From contig JAHDHI010000019.1 in NCBI GenBank assembly GCA_020631395.1, positions 1 through 64,000 of the forward strand: 64,000 nucleotides of DNA, given 5' to 3'. A model generated the notes under the pieces. The model was not told the DNA's origin. It ran no database searches and saw only the letters and a list, made by a program, of their open reading frames with translations. The DNA comes from Bizionia sp. (GTDB taxonomy: Bacteria > Bacteroidota > Bacteroidia > Flavobacteriales > Flavobacteriaceae). Shown here in pieces: positions 43,634 through 53,090 of the stretch. The translations under genes were made by a program, and so were the position numbers. Each line of letters starts with the position of its first letter. Position 1 is the first letter of the stretch.

Positions 43634-46066
43634 ATGTTAAGGAATTATTTTAAAATAGCTTGGAGAAACCTTAAAAAGAACAAAGGTTTTACTGCCATTA
43701 ACATTATTGGGTTATCACTAGGAATAGGATGCTTTATCATAATTTCCATGTTTGTGATAGATGAATTGAGTTTCGATCATTACCATGAGAAGTCAAATCG
43801 CATTTATCGAATAAATTCTGACATCATTTTTGGAGGAACCGAGATGAGTATGGCGGTTTGTTCAGATCCCATGGGGGAAACTTTAAAAAACGACTATCCA
43901 GAAGTTGAAGAATACGTGAGACTCTATGCATCACAAGGAGCCAAATTAATTAAAAAAGGAAATGAATACATTAACGAAGCTGCAGTAACCCATGCAGATT
44001 CCACCTTGTTTAAGATCTTTACGTTGCCAGCAATAGTTGGTGATACAAAAACAGCACTCAACGATCCAAATACGGTAGTTATTACAGAAACTGTTGCTAA
44101 TCGCTATTTTGGTAGCCCTGAATTGGCAATTGGACAACTGTTGGAAACTGACGATAATAAAAGTACATTGTATAAAGTAACTTCAGTTATTGAAAACATG
44201 CCTCGAAATTCTCAATTCAATTTCGATTTCTTTTTTTCCATGGCTAATGTAGATTATGATTTTGGAAATTATTTAAGCCACAATTTCCATACGTATGTAC
44301 TACTCAAAGAAGGTACTAATTATAAAGATTTCAATAAGAATTTCAAAGAAATCATTAATAAATACTTGCTTCCACAAGCGGCTCAATTTATGGAAATTGA
44401 CAATATGGATCAATTCGAAGCAAGCGGAAACAAATTGGAATATTCTTTGATGCCGCTTACAGATGTACATCTATACTCCTCTAGAGGTGTGGAATTAAGC
44501 GCTAATGGCAATATCCAATATGTATATATTTTTTCTGCTGCTGCACTATTTATATTATTGCTTGCTTGTATAAACTTCATAAATCTCACTACGGCAAGAT
44601 CTTCAGGTAGAGCAAAAGAAGTGGGCATTCGTAAAGTTTTGGGTTCTGAAAAGAAAGCACTCATAGGGCAGTTCTTGACTGAGTCTACCTTAATTGCAAT
44701 TTTAGCACTTTTTATGGGGTTGTTGTTTGTATGGCTTTCTTTGGATTGGTTCAATGGTATTTCAGGAAAAGAAATGCTCATGGCTTCTTTGTTGAGTCCA
44801 AAATTTTTAATTTTCATCTTTGTGCTACCATTTGTGGTTGGAGGATTAGCGGGTATTTATCCCGCATTCTTCTTGTCTTCATTTCAACCCATCAAAGTAC
44901 TAAAGGGGAAATCGACATCAGGGAATAAGAAAAACACCTTGAGAAATTTTTTGGTAGTGTTTCAATTTGCGACATCCATCATTCTAATTGTAGGTACTGT
45001 AGTTATTTACAAACAAATACACCATATTCAAAACTCCAATTTGGGTTTTAACAAAGATCAAGTGTTGGTGGTTAGCAATTCTGGATTACCACGAGAAACT
45101 AGAGAATCCTTGAAAAATGAAATTGGACAATTGACTGAAGTGAAATCAGCTTCGTTTGCAGGTTTTTTACCAGTAGGGAGCTCTTCGCGTTCAGATACGA
45201 CATTTTCAACGGAAACAGTTATGACGGAATCCAATGGATTCAACATGCAGTATTGGAAGGTAGATTACGATTATTTGGAAACCATTGGTATGGAAATGAA
45301 AACTGGTCGAAATTTCTCTCGCGATTTTGGTTCAGATTCAACAAGTGTAATACTAAATGAAACAGCGGTTAAATTAACAGGCTTTGAAAATCCCATAGGA
45401 AAAAAAATATATACGACAGATAAAGACAATAACCTTCAAGTGAATACGATTATTGGTGTGGTTAAAAATTTCAACTTTGCATCTCTTCGTGAAAATGTTG
45501 GAGCATTGAGTTTCAAACTAGGAAATAACAGTTGGGAAACAGCTTATAGGTTTAGAACAACAGATGTTGGTGACTTGCTGTCTACAATTGAAAATAAATA
45601 CAAAGCAGTTGCTCCAGGCATGCCATTTAAATATGAGTTTTTGGACGAAGCATTTGATGACATGTACCGTCAAGAAAGGCGTGTCGGTAAAGTAGTTCTT
45701 GTTTTTTCACTATTGGCCATAATTATTGCCTGTCTAGGGTTATTTGGATTGGCTACTTACATTGCCGAACAACGCACCAAAGAGATTGGCATACGTAAAG
45801 TCTTGGGGGCATCGGTAATTAACATAGTCAGAATGCTATCTACGGACTTTGTGAAACTGGTCATGCTAGCCTTTGTAATCGCAACACCGATTGCGTGGTG
45901 GTTCATGAATGAATGGTTGCAAGATTTTGCCTTTAGAATAAATTTGAGTTGGTTGATATTTTTTGCAACAGGATTCATGGCCTTGCTTATTGCTTTGGTT
46001 ACGCTAAGTTTTCAGGCGGTTAGGGCAGCTATTGCAAATCCTGTTAATTCTTTGCGTTCAGAATAA
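43634..46066 (+). CDS. FtsX/MacB-type ABC permease 4
   Basis: This is an 810-residue paralog. The first segment is AINIIGLSLGIGCFIIISMF. Core 1 has CINFINLTTARSSGRAKEVG with IRKVLGSEKKALIGQF. Core 2 has LGLFGLATYIAEQRTKEIGI with RKVLGASVINIVRML, ending NPVNSLRSE. Like permease 1 it is more AT-rich with many TTA leucines, unlike its neighbours. It is the last gene before a 208-bp gap that holds the second sigma-54-like promoter. Confidence 0.9.
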   Translation: MLRNYFKIAWRNLKKNKGFTAINIIGLSLGIGCFIIISMFVIDELSFDHYHEKSNRIYRINSDIIFGGTEMSMAVCSDPMGETLKNDYPEVEEYVRLYASQGAKLIKKGNEYINEAAVTHADSTLFKIFTLPAIVGDTKTALNDPNTVVITETVANRYFGSPELAIGQLLETDDNKSTLYKVTSVIENMPRNSQFNFDFFFSMANVDYDFGNYLSHNFHTYVLLKEGTNYKDFNKNFKEIINKYLLPQAAQFMEIDNMDQFEASGNKLEYSLMPLTDVHLYSSRGVELSANGNIQYVYIFSAAALFILLLACINFINLTTARSSGRAKEVGIRKVLGSEKKALIGQFLTESTLIAILALFMGLLFVWLSLDWFNGISGKEMLMASLLSPKFLIFIFVLPFVVGGLAGIYPAFFLSSFQPIKVLKGKSTSGNKKNTLRNFLVVFQFATSIILIVGTVVIYKQIHHIQNSNLGFNKDQVLVVSNSGLPRETRESLKNEIGQLTEVKSASFAGFLPVGSSSRSDTTFSTETVMTESNGFNMQYWKVDYDYLETIGMEMKTGRNFSRDFGSDSTSVILNETAVKLTGFENPIGKKIYTTDKDNNLQVNTIIGVVKNFNFASLRENVGALSFKLGNNSWETAYRFRTTDVGDLLSTIENKYKAVAPGMPFKYEFLDEAFDDMYRQERRVGKVVLVFSLLAIIIACLGLFGLATYIAEQRTKEIGIRKVLGASVINIVRMLSTDFVKLVMLAFVIATPIAWWFMNEWLQDFAFRINLSWLIFFATGFMALLIALVTLSFQAVRAAIANPVNSLRSE

Positions 46067-46087
46067 AATAATTTTTAAAGCTTGAAA

Positions 46088-46127
46088 GTGTCCGATTATG
46101 AACAAGAAGTGTATCGAAATCGGACAT
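46088..46127 (+). promoter_or_regulatory. tandem-dyad upstream activator site, promoter 2
   Basis: GTGTCCG-ATTA-TGAACA and GTGTATCG-AAAT-CGGACAT have first bases 21 apart, as at 34164/34185. This is a second copy of the presumed NtrC-type regulator site inside the export locus. Confidence 0.7.
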
Positions 46128-46178
46128 GTTTAATTTTTAAATCAAGTTTAAAGTATTGAATTTTAGTAAATTAAGTGT

Positions 46179-46194
46179 TTGGCATTATCTTCAC
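46179..46194 (+). promoter_or_regulatory. sigma-54-like -24/-12 element, promoter 2
   Basis: TTGGCAT followed by TATCTTCAC begins exactly 91 bases after the first dyad, the same spacing as promoter 1. It lies 80 bases before the ATG of permease 5. Confidence 0.6.
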
Positions 46195-46244
46195 TATATA
46201 GATTAACAGGATAAGTATTGCTTGGCGCTTTACGAAAGAAATAA

Positions 46245-46272
46245 AATCAATTCATCAAAAAAAAACGAACAG
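46245..46272 (+). repeat. conserved permease leader, copy 5
   Basis: AATCAATTCATC, an A run and ACGAACAG lie 2 bases before the ATG of permease 5. It keeps the leader although this gene has its own promoter. Confidence 0.7.
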
Positions 46273-46274
46273 TA

Positions 46275-48629
46275 ATGATTAAGAATTATATGAAAATAGC
46301 CTTTCGAAGCTTGTTGAAAAACAAGGGGTATAGTTTTTTAAACATCTTTGGCTTGGCCATAGGGATTACCTGTGCAAGTCTCATATTCCTTTGGGTAGAA
46401 GACGAAATGAGTTTCAATGACGTTTTCGAAAAGCAAGATCAAGTATATTATGTACCTACAAACCAAAAATACGATGGAGAATGGAGAACTTTCTATTCAA
46501 CTCCCGGGCCTTTGGCAAAGGTATTGAAAGATGAAATCCCTGGTATAGTCAGAACGGCAAAAACCGTTGGCGAAAATTTAATGTTTGCGGTCGGTGATAA
46601 TGTCATTAGTAAAAGAGGAATGTACTCGGATGCCGATATTTTTGAGATATTCAGTTTGTCGTTTTTGGAGGGGAACGCCGCAGGGGCCTTTAAAAATCCA
46701 GAGGCCATTGTCATTACCAAGGAAATAGCCGAGCAGCTTTATGGAAAGGGAGTCAAGGTGTTGGGCAAAGTAGTAAGAGTGAACAACAACGAAAACTATC
46801 TGATTTCTGGAGTCATTGAAAACATTCCGGAGAACGTCAGTTTTCCTTTTCAATGGATTGCCCCATTTGAACGCTTTGGAGCCAATAGAGAGTGGACTCG
46901 GGAATACGGCAGTAATTTTGCAGATACTTTTGTGGAGCTGTCTCCAGAAGCCAATTTTGAAATGGTAGATGCCAAAGTACGTAAAAAGATGGAAGAAGAA
47001 ACAGGAGACGAAGAAACAGTTGCTTTTTTGCATTCCATTAAAAATTGGCATTTGAGATCCAAGTTCGATGGAGGAAAAGTGGTCGGAGGGAAAATAACAT
47101 ACGTACGCTTGTTTACCGTAATAGCAATCATCATTCTGCTTATTGCCTGCATCAATTTCATGAACTTGTCTACGGCTAGAAGCGAAAAGCGGGCAAATGA
47201 AGTAGGTGTGCGCAAAGCCATGGGCTCTGGGAGATCCCGATTGATGTTGCAGTTCGTGGCAGAAGCTTTGCTTATGGCCACAATAGGAGCCATTGTTAGT
47301 GTGGTCTTGTTGTTTGTCTTGTCGCCACAATTCAATCTCTTAATAGACAAGAACCTACAGATTGGATTGAGCAATCCGTTGCATCTTTTGATATTGTTTG
47401 CAATTACCGTGGTTTGTGGACTTTTTGCTGGGATATACCCAGCCTTTTACCTGTCTTCATTTAAACCGGTTGAGGTACTTAAGGGAGTAAAGGCAACAAC
47501 TGGTAGTGCAACATTCATTCGAAAGGGTTTGGTCGTCGGACAATTCACGGTATCCATAATATTCATAATAAGCACCATTTTGGTATACCAACAAATTCAA
47601 CACGTGAAGAATAGGGATCTAGGATATGATAGAGAACAATTGTTAAGAATGGCCGTCAATGGCGATATGGTTGAGAACTTCCCGGTAATACAGCAAGATT
47701 TTGTGAATTCGGGCGTGGTCGAAAGTGCAGCATTCAATAATTCTCAGCTGTTGTCTGGTGGAAACAATGGATCTGGTTTGCAATGGAAAGGAGGCGTGAA
47801 TACGGAAGATGTATTGATTTCCTTCAGGTTTGTAAGCTCAGATTTCATAAAGACGGTGAACATGGAAATAGTGGAAGGAAGGGACTTCAATGCAAACAAG
47901 GCATTGGACAGCACGAATACCATCATAACACAATCAATGGCAAAGCTCATGGGAGAAGGAAGTGCCATAGGAAAAACCATTCGACGTGGTGAAGAGACAT
48001 TCGAGGTCATAGGAGTAGTCAAGGACTTCCTGTATGGAGACATGTATGGGACGAGTGACCCAGTAATGTTCTTCAACTCGACGGAGCATGCTAGGTACCT
48101 ATATGTAAAGACTACAGCAGGAATAGAGACAGGAGACATGCTATCCAAGATAGAAAGCGTGATGAAAAAAAACAATCCAGCATTTCCTTTCGAGTGTGCT
48201 TTTGTAGATGACTCATTCAACGATAAGTTCAAAAGTGAGCAATTGGTAGGCAAACTATCTCAGATATTTGCACTACTCGCCATACTGATCTCTTGTTTGG
48301 GACTTTTTGGATTGGCTGCATATACGGCAGAACAAAGAAGCAAGGAAATCGGAGTACGAAAAGTATTGGGGGCAAGTGTTACAGGCATAGTCCGATTATT
48401 GTCGAAAGATTTCTTGAAATTGGTATTTATTTCCATCCTATTGGCAGTGCCAATTGCTTGGATGTTAATGAGTAGTTGGTTGGAAGATTTTGCCTATCGC
48501 ATAGAAATAAGTTGGTGGATTTTTATGGTAGCTGGTATCGCAGCCATAGTCATAGCACTTATAACGGTGAGTTTTCAAGCTGTCAAGGCAGCAATGACAA
48601 ACCCCATTAACAGTTTGAAGACAGAATAA
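46275..48629 (+). CDS. FtsX/MacB-type ABC permease 5
   Basis: This is a 784-residue paralog. The first segment is FLNIFGLAIGITCASLIFLW. Core 1 has CINFMNLSTARSEKRANEVG with VRKAMGSGRSRLMLQF. Core 2 has LGLFGLAAYTAEQRSKEIGV with RKVLGASVTGIVRLL, ending NPINSLKTE. It starts a second transcription unit with the GIN-domain protein, a second ATPase and TolC. Those may form its own export complex, together with the adaptor from the first unit. Confidence 0.9.
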   Translation: MIKNYMKIAFRSLLKNKGYSFLNIFGLAIGITCASLIFLWVEDEMSFNDVFEKQDQVYYVPTNQKYDGEWRTFYSTPGPLAKVLKDEIPGIVRTAKTVGENLMFAVGDNVISKRGMYSDADIFEIFSLSFLEGNAAGAFKNPEAIVITKEIAEQLYGKGVKVLGKVVRVNNNENYLISGVIENIPENVSFPFQWIAPFERFGANREWTREYGSNFADTFVELSPEANFEMVDAKVRKKMEEETGDEETVAFLHSIKNWHLRSKFDGGKVVGGKITYVRLFTVIAIIILLIACINFMNLSTARSEKRANEVGVRKAMGSGRSRLMLQFVAEALLMATIGAIVSVVLLFVLSPQFNLLIDKNLQIGLSNPLHLLILFAITVVCGLFAGIYPAFYLSSFKPVEVLKGVKATTGSATFIRKGLVVGQFTVSIIFIISTILVYQQIQHVKNRDLGYDREQLLRMAVNGDMVENFPVIQQDFVNSGVVESAAFNNSQLLSGGNNGSGLQWKGGVNTEDVLISFRFVSSDFIKTVNMEIVEGRDFNANKALDSTNTIITQSMAKLMGEGSAIGKTIRRGEETFEVIGVVKDFLYGDMYGTSDPVMFFNSTEHARYLYVKTTAGIETGDMLSKIESVMKKNNPAFPFECAFVDDSFNDKFKSEQLVGKLSQIFALLAILISCLGLFGLAAYTAEQRSKEIGVRKVLGASVTGIVRLLSKDFLKLVFISILLAVPIAWMLMSSWLEDFAYRIEISWWIFMVAGIAAIVIALITVSFQAVKAAMTNPINSLKTE

Positions 48630-48662
48630 TCAAAAGAAGAGAACCTCTAAAATAGAAACAAA

Positions 48663-49406
48663 ATGAAAAATTCAAAGCATTATATGATTGCCTTTTTCCT
48701 TTGTATTGCAGCAATTGGAATGTCACAAACAAAGAAAACAGTAAAGCCCTTTGACAAAGTGGTAATAAGCCCACACATAGAAGTGACATTGGTAGAAGGA
48801 ACAGAAGAGTCTGTTGCAATAGAAAAGAATGGGGTGGCAAATGACAAGGTGAACATTGAAGTGAAGGGGAAAACCTTGAGAATATATTTGGATGATGCAA
48901 AAGAAGTTACCAAAAACAAAACAATTTTCAAAAATGGCATGAAACAAAAAGTTCCCATATACAAGGGAACCATTTTAACGGTGACGATTACTTATAGGTC
49001 ATTGGAAGAATTGTCTGTTCGAGGGGAGCAATCTACTTTGTGCAAGAGCAGGTTGAGTCAAGAAGAATTTAAACTCAAGGTCTATGGAGAGTCTCAAGTT
49101 ACCTTCAGTGATGTTGCTTTGGGTTTTTTGGAAGCAACCATCTATGGGGAAAGTACATTCAACATAGAAAAAGGAATCATAGAGGATCAAAAGATAACAG
49201 CCTATGGAGAAGGTGTCGTCAACCTTTTAAAGGTAGAAAACAAAACCACAAAGCTTAGAGCTTATGGTGAAGCAGAATTTAAGATAAATGCATCAGAGAA
49301 GATAAAGATCACTGCTTATGGAGATGCCAGATTGGAATATAAAGGAACAGCATCCATTCAAAAAGGAATTGCCATGGGAGATGTCGATGTCTCTCAGATT
49401 GATTAA
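48663..49406 (+). CDS. exported GIN-domain protein (DUF2807)
   Basis: This 247-residue protein has a signal peptide (YMIAFFLCIAAIGMSQ). The mature part is a repetitive beta-helix of the head-GIN/DUF2807 type: short strands with recurring KVYGESQVTF, TIYGESTFNI, TAYGEGVVNL, RAYGEAEFKI and TAYGDARLEY. GIN proteins are thought to be surface or periplasmic adhesin-like scaffolds; no enzyme site is present. It lies 33 bases after permease 5 and 101 bases before the second ATPase, so it probably belongs to that unit. Its link to export is unknown. Confidence 0.85.
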   Translation: MKNSKHYMIAFFLCIAAIGMSQTKKTVKPFDKVVISPHIEVTLVEGTEESVAIEKNGVANDKVNIEVKGKTLRIYLDDAKEVTKNKTIFKNGMKQKVPIYKGTILTVTITYRSLEELSVRGEQSTLCKSRLSQEEFKLKVYGESQVTFSDVALGFLEATIYGESTFNIEKGIIEDQKITAYGEGVVNLLKVENKTTKLRAYGEAEFKINASEKIKITAYGDARLEYKGTASIQKGIAMGDVDVSQID

Positions 49407-49507
49407 ACCCGATTTATGCATTAAACCTTCACGGCGAGTTCTAATGTATAAAACGGGGTAAGAACCAAGTCAAAAAAACAGTAAAAATTATATAAAACAT
49501 AAAAAAT

Positions 49508-50176
49508 ATGCTTTTACAAATAGATAACGCTTCAAAGACAATTAATTCAGGAAGCAAGAAAATAGCATTGTTGGATGCGATAGACCTCAATGTCGAGGCA
49601 GGAGAATTCATATCCTTGATGGGACCATCGGGATCAGGAAAGTCAACATTGTTGAATTGCATTGGGATGTTGGATGGCTTTACTGATGGTGAATACGTCT
49701 TTTTGGACGAATCCGTTCATGGTATGAAAGAGAAGCAACGTTCCAAGCTCTATAAGGAGTATATGGGTTTCGTATTTCAAGCCTATCATTTAATTGACGA
49801 ATTGACCGTGTATGAAAACATTGAAACACCATTGCTTTACAAAAATGTAAAATCTTCGGAACGGAAAGCATTGGTGGCAGACATTCTGGATCGTTTTAAC
49901 ATTGTAGGCAAAAAAGATTTGTTTCCATCTCAATTAAGTGGAGGGCAGCAACAATTGGTAGGAATAGCCAGGGCATTGATAACGAAACCCAAATTGATTT
50001 TGGCAGATGAGCCAACTGGAAATTTGAATTCCAAACAAGGTTTGGAAATCATGGAATTGTTTTCAGAATTGAACAAAGAGGGGGTAACCATTATCCAAGC
50101 TACACATTCGGATAGCAATGCTGCTTTCGGCTCTAGAATTATTAATCTTTTGGACGGCAGAATCGTATCAAGTTAA
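49508..50176 (+). CDS. ABC transporter ATP-binding protein 2 (MacB/LolD type)
   Basis: This 222-residue ATPase is paralogous to the one at 35595: Walker A GPSGSGKST (39-47), FVFQAYHLIDELTVYEN, signature LSGGQQQLVGIARA, Walker B LILADEPTGNLN and QATHSDSNAAFG. Two differences stand out. Walker B ends in Asn rather than Asp after GNL, and Leu replaces Arg after LSGGQQQ. Neither position is catalytic. It probably serves permease 5 and precedes the TolC gene by 14 bases. Confidence 0.93.
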   Translation: MLLQIDNASKTINSGSKKIALLDAIDLNVEAGEFISLMGPSGSGKSTLLNCIGMLDGFTDGEYVFLDESVHGMKEKQRSKLYKEYMGFVFQAYHLIDELTVYENIETPLLYKNVKSSERKALVADILDRFNIVGKKDLFPSQLSGGQQQLVGIARALITKPKLILADEPTGNLNSKQGLEIMELFSELNKEGVTIIQATHSDSNAAFGSRIINLLDGRIVSS

Positions 50177-50190
50177 ATACAAGCAAGAAA

Positions 50191-51612
50191 ATGTTACAGA
50201 AAACAGCCTTATATGTTTGTCTATTGCTGATACAATGCATTGGTTTTTCGCAAACAACCTTAAAAAAAGAGTACAGCCTGACGGATTGCATAGACATTGC
50301 GCTGGAAAACAATTTGAATTTGAAGTCCACTATGTTGAGTTCCAATGTGGATAAAGTCAACTATAGGCAATCCAAGATGGACTTATTGCCAAGTTTGAAT
50401 GGAAGCTTCAACGTAGGAGTCAATAATGGTAGGAGCATAGATCCCTTTACCAACGATTTCATAAATCAAGAATTGACATTTTCAAACGCAAGATTGAATC
50501 TGAATGCAACGATATTCAATGGATTTAGGTTAATCAATACGATGCGTCAGCAACATTTGAACAAAAAGGCATCAGAGTTGGAAATTGAAGAAGCCAAACA
50601 AACTTTGACATTGAATGTAACATTGGCATACCTACAAGTCTTAAATGGGAAAGCAGTATTGAAATTGGCAAACGAACGATTGGAAGCCACCATGGTTCAA
50701 TTTGATAGGCTGAAAACACTATATGACGAAGAAGTTGGCAATCCAGCGGATTTTGCAGACATAAAAGGACAAAAGACAATGGACGAGACTTCCATTTTGG
50801 TTTCAGAAAGTGCTTTGAACAATGCAAAACTGAATCTTGCCAGATTGTTGAATGTAACTGATGATGTAAGCGTAGACACTACAGATGTGTTGTCGGATTT
50901 TGAAAGTTATGGCTTCTCACCCGAAGAAGTGTTTGATGATGCGATGGAAAACTTGGCAACTTTCAAAGCAAAGACATTGAGAATGGAAGCAGCAAAAAAA
51001 GGAGTGAATGTGGCAAAGGCACAGTTTACTCCAGAGATTTCATTCTTCGGACAGTTGAACACCAATTATTCCAGTGCGGCGGAAACATTCACGGCAACAG
51101 GTTCAAGCATAGAGGATACGGGAGACTTTGTAACCATAGACAACCAGGAAGTACCAGTACAAACGAATAGAACCCAATTCACTGGTGAAAAAATAGACTA
51201 CCAGGACCAGTTTGACAATAATTTGAACACTGTGGTAGGTATTGCTGTCAACATTCCATTGTTCAATGGATTTCAAGCCAAAAACAATGTAGAATTGGAA
51301 AAGATAAAAGTCGAAGAATCCTTGATAACATTGGAGAGAACAGAACAAGAAATAAAGAATGCCATAACACAAGTACATTTTGACATGCAAGCAGCTTTTA
51401 AAAGGCACAATAGTCTGAAAAGACAAGTCGAGGCCTTTGAAGAATCCTTTAGGGTCAATGAAATACGGTTTGACAATGGAGCATCGAACTTCCTAGCTTT
51501 CATAACCAGCAAGAACAACTTGGACAATGCCAGAACAAACTTGATCAATTCAAAATATGAATACCTCTTGTTGGTAAAGGTCTTGGATTTTTATAGGGGG
51601 AATGTGCTTTGA
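50191..51612 (+). CDS. TolC-family outer-membrane channel
   Basis: This 473-residue protein has a signal peptide (LYVCLLLIQCIGFSQ) followed by SLTDCIDIALENNLNLKS, the usual OEP start, and two helical hairpin halves. Gly/Ser/Thr-rich strands lie between (LNATIFNGFRL, VNIPLFNGFQAKNN), a pair of conserved turns seen in TolC relatives. It ends the export locus and would be the exit duct for the adaptor at 34318 and the ABC permeases. No terminator is obvious after it. Confidence 0.92.
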   Translation: MLQKTALYVCLLLIQCIGFSQTTLKKEYSLTDCIDIALENNLNLKSTMLSSNVDKVNYRQSKMDLLPSLNGSFNVGVNNGRSIDPFTNDFINQELTFSNARLNLNATIFNGFRLINTMRQQHLNKKASELEIEEAKQTLTLNVTLAYLQVLNGKAVLKLANERLEATMVQFDRLKTLYDEEVGNPADFADIKGQKTMDETSILVSESALNNAKLNLARLLNVTDDVSVDTTDVLSDFESYGFSPEEVFDDAMENLATFKAKTLRMEAAKKGVNVAKAQFTPEISFFGQLNTNYSSAAETFTATGSSIEDTGDFVTIDNQEVPVQTNRTQFTGEKIDYQDQFDNNLNTVVGIAVNIPLFNGFQAKNNVELEKIKVEESLITLERTEQEIKNAITQVHFDMQAAFKRHNSLKRQVEAFEESFRVNEIRFDNGASNFLAFITSKNNLDNARTNLINSKYEYLLLVKVLDFYRGNVL

Positions 51613-51769
51613 TTTTTTCGACATCAAATGTATAAAGCCAAGAAATAGATTTCAAGTGTTTGCAAAAACAAGGTTTTCACCGTGTTGATATAGAGGTTTT
51701 CACTCTTTGCCATTATTTGATTTTACATCAATTTTGTGTCAAAGAAAACAACAACAAAAATCAAGCATT

Positions 51770-52117
51770 ATGGCAACAAAAACATTTGAAGTTAAAAACT
51801 ATAAAACGGCATTAGGAGATCGAATGACGGGATCCGCAGGAGGACAAGCAATAAACTTTAGAGGATATATCATTTGTTCTGGAGACGACGGATATCATTT
51901 GGCCATCTATTTTTTAAATCCTTCCAGTCCTGTTCCATCTCCAACTTATTTGGAAAATTATAAGAGAGGCGTTATTTATCTACCTTTCTCACAAATGCAG
52001 ATCTATCTGGATCTTTTGAGAAATGAAAAACCAATATACTGCTACCTGAATTCCAATAGACCAGAATGGAATAGTATCAGAACAACTAACGAACCTATTG
52101 GAGAAGAGGAGAGTTAG
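51770..52117 (+). CDS. small conserved-looking hypothetical protein
   Basis: The ATG at 51770 gives 115 residues starting MATKTFEVKNYK; the longer frame from 51707 adds an unconvincing leader. There is no signal peptide or membrane segment. The protein is rich in Tyr, Gly and Pro (FRGYIICSGDDGYHLAIYFL, NPSSPVPSPTYLENYKRG) and looks like a small folded beta domain. I do not recognise a family. It is monocistronic, bounded downstream by the 48-bp perfect palindrome. Confidence 0.65.
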   Translation: MATKTFEVKNYKTALGDRMTGSAGGQAINFRGYIICSGDDGYHLAIYFLNPSSPVPSPTYLENYKRGVIYLPFSQMQIYLDLLRNEKPIYCYLNSNRPEWNSIRTTNEPIGEEES

Positions 52118-52137
52118 ACAATAGATCAATACTATTA

Positions 52138-52185
52138 AAGAACAGTAAGGGGAAGCCATTTAAATGGCTTCCCCTTACTGTTCTT
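52138..52185. terminator. 48-bp perfect palindrome, probable terminator
   Basis: Positions 52138-52161 and 52162-52185 are exact reverse complements (24 bp each, no spacer), with AAGG and CCTT blocks inside. A T-rich run follows on the plus strand. It lies 20 bases after the preceding gene, so termination is the simplest role. Confidence 0.7.
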
Positions 52186-52286
52186 GTCTTTAATTCCATG
52201 GAAAAGGATTGCAGTAATTAAGGGAAGTTAAGTATGGAATGATTTGTTTGTATGGCACGTTTGTGTTAACGCGTTCCATTGAAACC

Positions 52287-52314
52287 TTGTTTTTACATAT
52301 TTAGACTATATTTG
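52287..52314 (+). promoter_or_regulatory. promoter for the MORN gene and perhaps the secretion operon
   Basis: TTG at 52287-52289 and TATATTTG at 52307-52314 fit the Bacteroidota -33/-7 pattern (17 bases between), 20 bases before the ATG at 52334. Confidence 0.55.
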
Positions 52315-52333
52315 CCAACAAATACAAGATTTC

Positions 52334-53023
52334 ATGTTAAAATCATTATCCCTTATCTCTTTCAGTATCATATTGCTGGTTTTTTCCAATGTTGCTCCTT
52401 CCAAGAATGAAGTTCAAAAAAAAATCCTTAGAAATGGAGATTATGACATAGAATGCTATGTGTCTTTAAAGGAAGTACCTTCTTTTGATGAAGACAAACT
52501 TTACCACTGGTACAAATCGGGAGAAATACATACATCCAGATATGGAGCAGGAGGATACGTACTGCATAAAACATATTCTAAATTCTATAAGTCCAATCAT
52601 CTGGTGGAGCAAGGAGAATTCTTTTATGGATTGAAAAATGGCATTTGGAAGACCTGGTTTAGAAATGGACAATTAAAAGAAACGATGGAGTGGTACAAAG
52701 GAGAAAAAAGTGGAGATTATGTGGCATACGACTCCCTTGGGAATACCATTGAAAAGGGCCGTTTCAGAAAGAATCAGAAGACGGGATCTTGGATTAATTT
52801 ACAAACGAAAGATACCATAGTCTATAAAAAAGGAGATGTGTTCGTAAAAGAAGAAAAACCAAAGAAGGATAGTTTCTTCAAAAGATTTTTTAAAAAGAAA
52901 GATGACGAAGCCAAAGATATAGCCAAAGAGAAGAAGAAGAAGAAGAAGAAGAAGAGAGTTTCAAAAAAGAAGAAGGAAAAAAACATAAGGGAGAAGTCAC
53001 AGTCCACATCAAAAAAGAATTAG
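52334..53023 (+). CDS. MORN-repeat-like exported protein with Lys-rich tail
   Basis: This 229-residue protein has a signal peptide (LSLISFSIILLVFSNVA) and then MORN-like/YwqK-like repeats in the middle: LYHWYKSGEIHTSRYG, KNGIWKTWFRNGQLKETMEWY and EKSGDYVAYDSLGN, each with the G-x-W/Y-x-x-x-x-x-x-G rhythm. The last ~60 residues are mostly Lys, encoded in part by eight AAG codons in a row (around 52931-52954). Such a tail could bind nucleic acid, acidic glycans or the envelope. It lies 67 bases before the secretion operon, with no terminator between, and may be its first gene. Confidence 0.75.
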   Translation: MLKSLSLISFSIILLVFSNVAPSKNEVQKKILRNGDYDIECYVSLKEVPSFDEDKLYHWYKSGEIHTSRYGAGGYVLHKTYSKFYKSNHLVEQGEFFYGLKNGIWKTWFRNGQLKETMEWYKGEKSGDYVAYDSLGNTIEKGRFRKNQKTGSWINLQTKDTIVYKKGDVFVKEEKPKKDSFFKRFFKKKDDEAKDIAKEKKKKKKKKRVSKKKKEKNIREKSQSTSKKN

Positions 53024-53090
53024 ATTCCATAAGAAGCCAAACACTGTTCAAAAAGTTTGTCAGTAGTAAGTTTAAGCCTTTATTTCAAAG

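Noticed and set aside
46578-47330. 250-residue minus-strand open frame inside permease 5
   Set aside because: It lies wholly antisense to a clearly conserved FtsX-type permease, has Cys/His-rich nonsense composition and no family motif.
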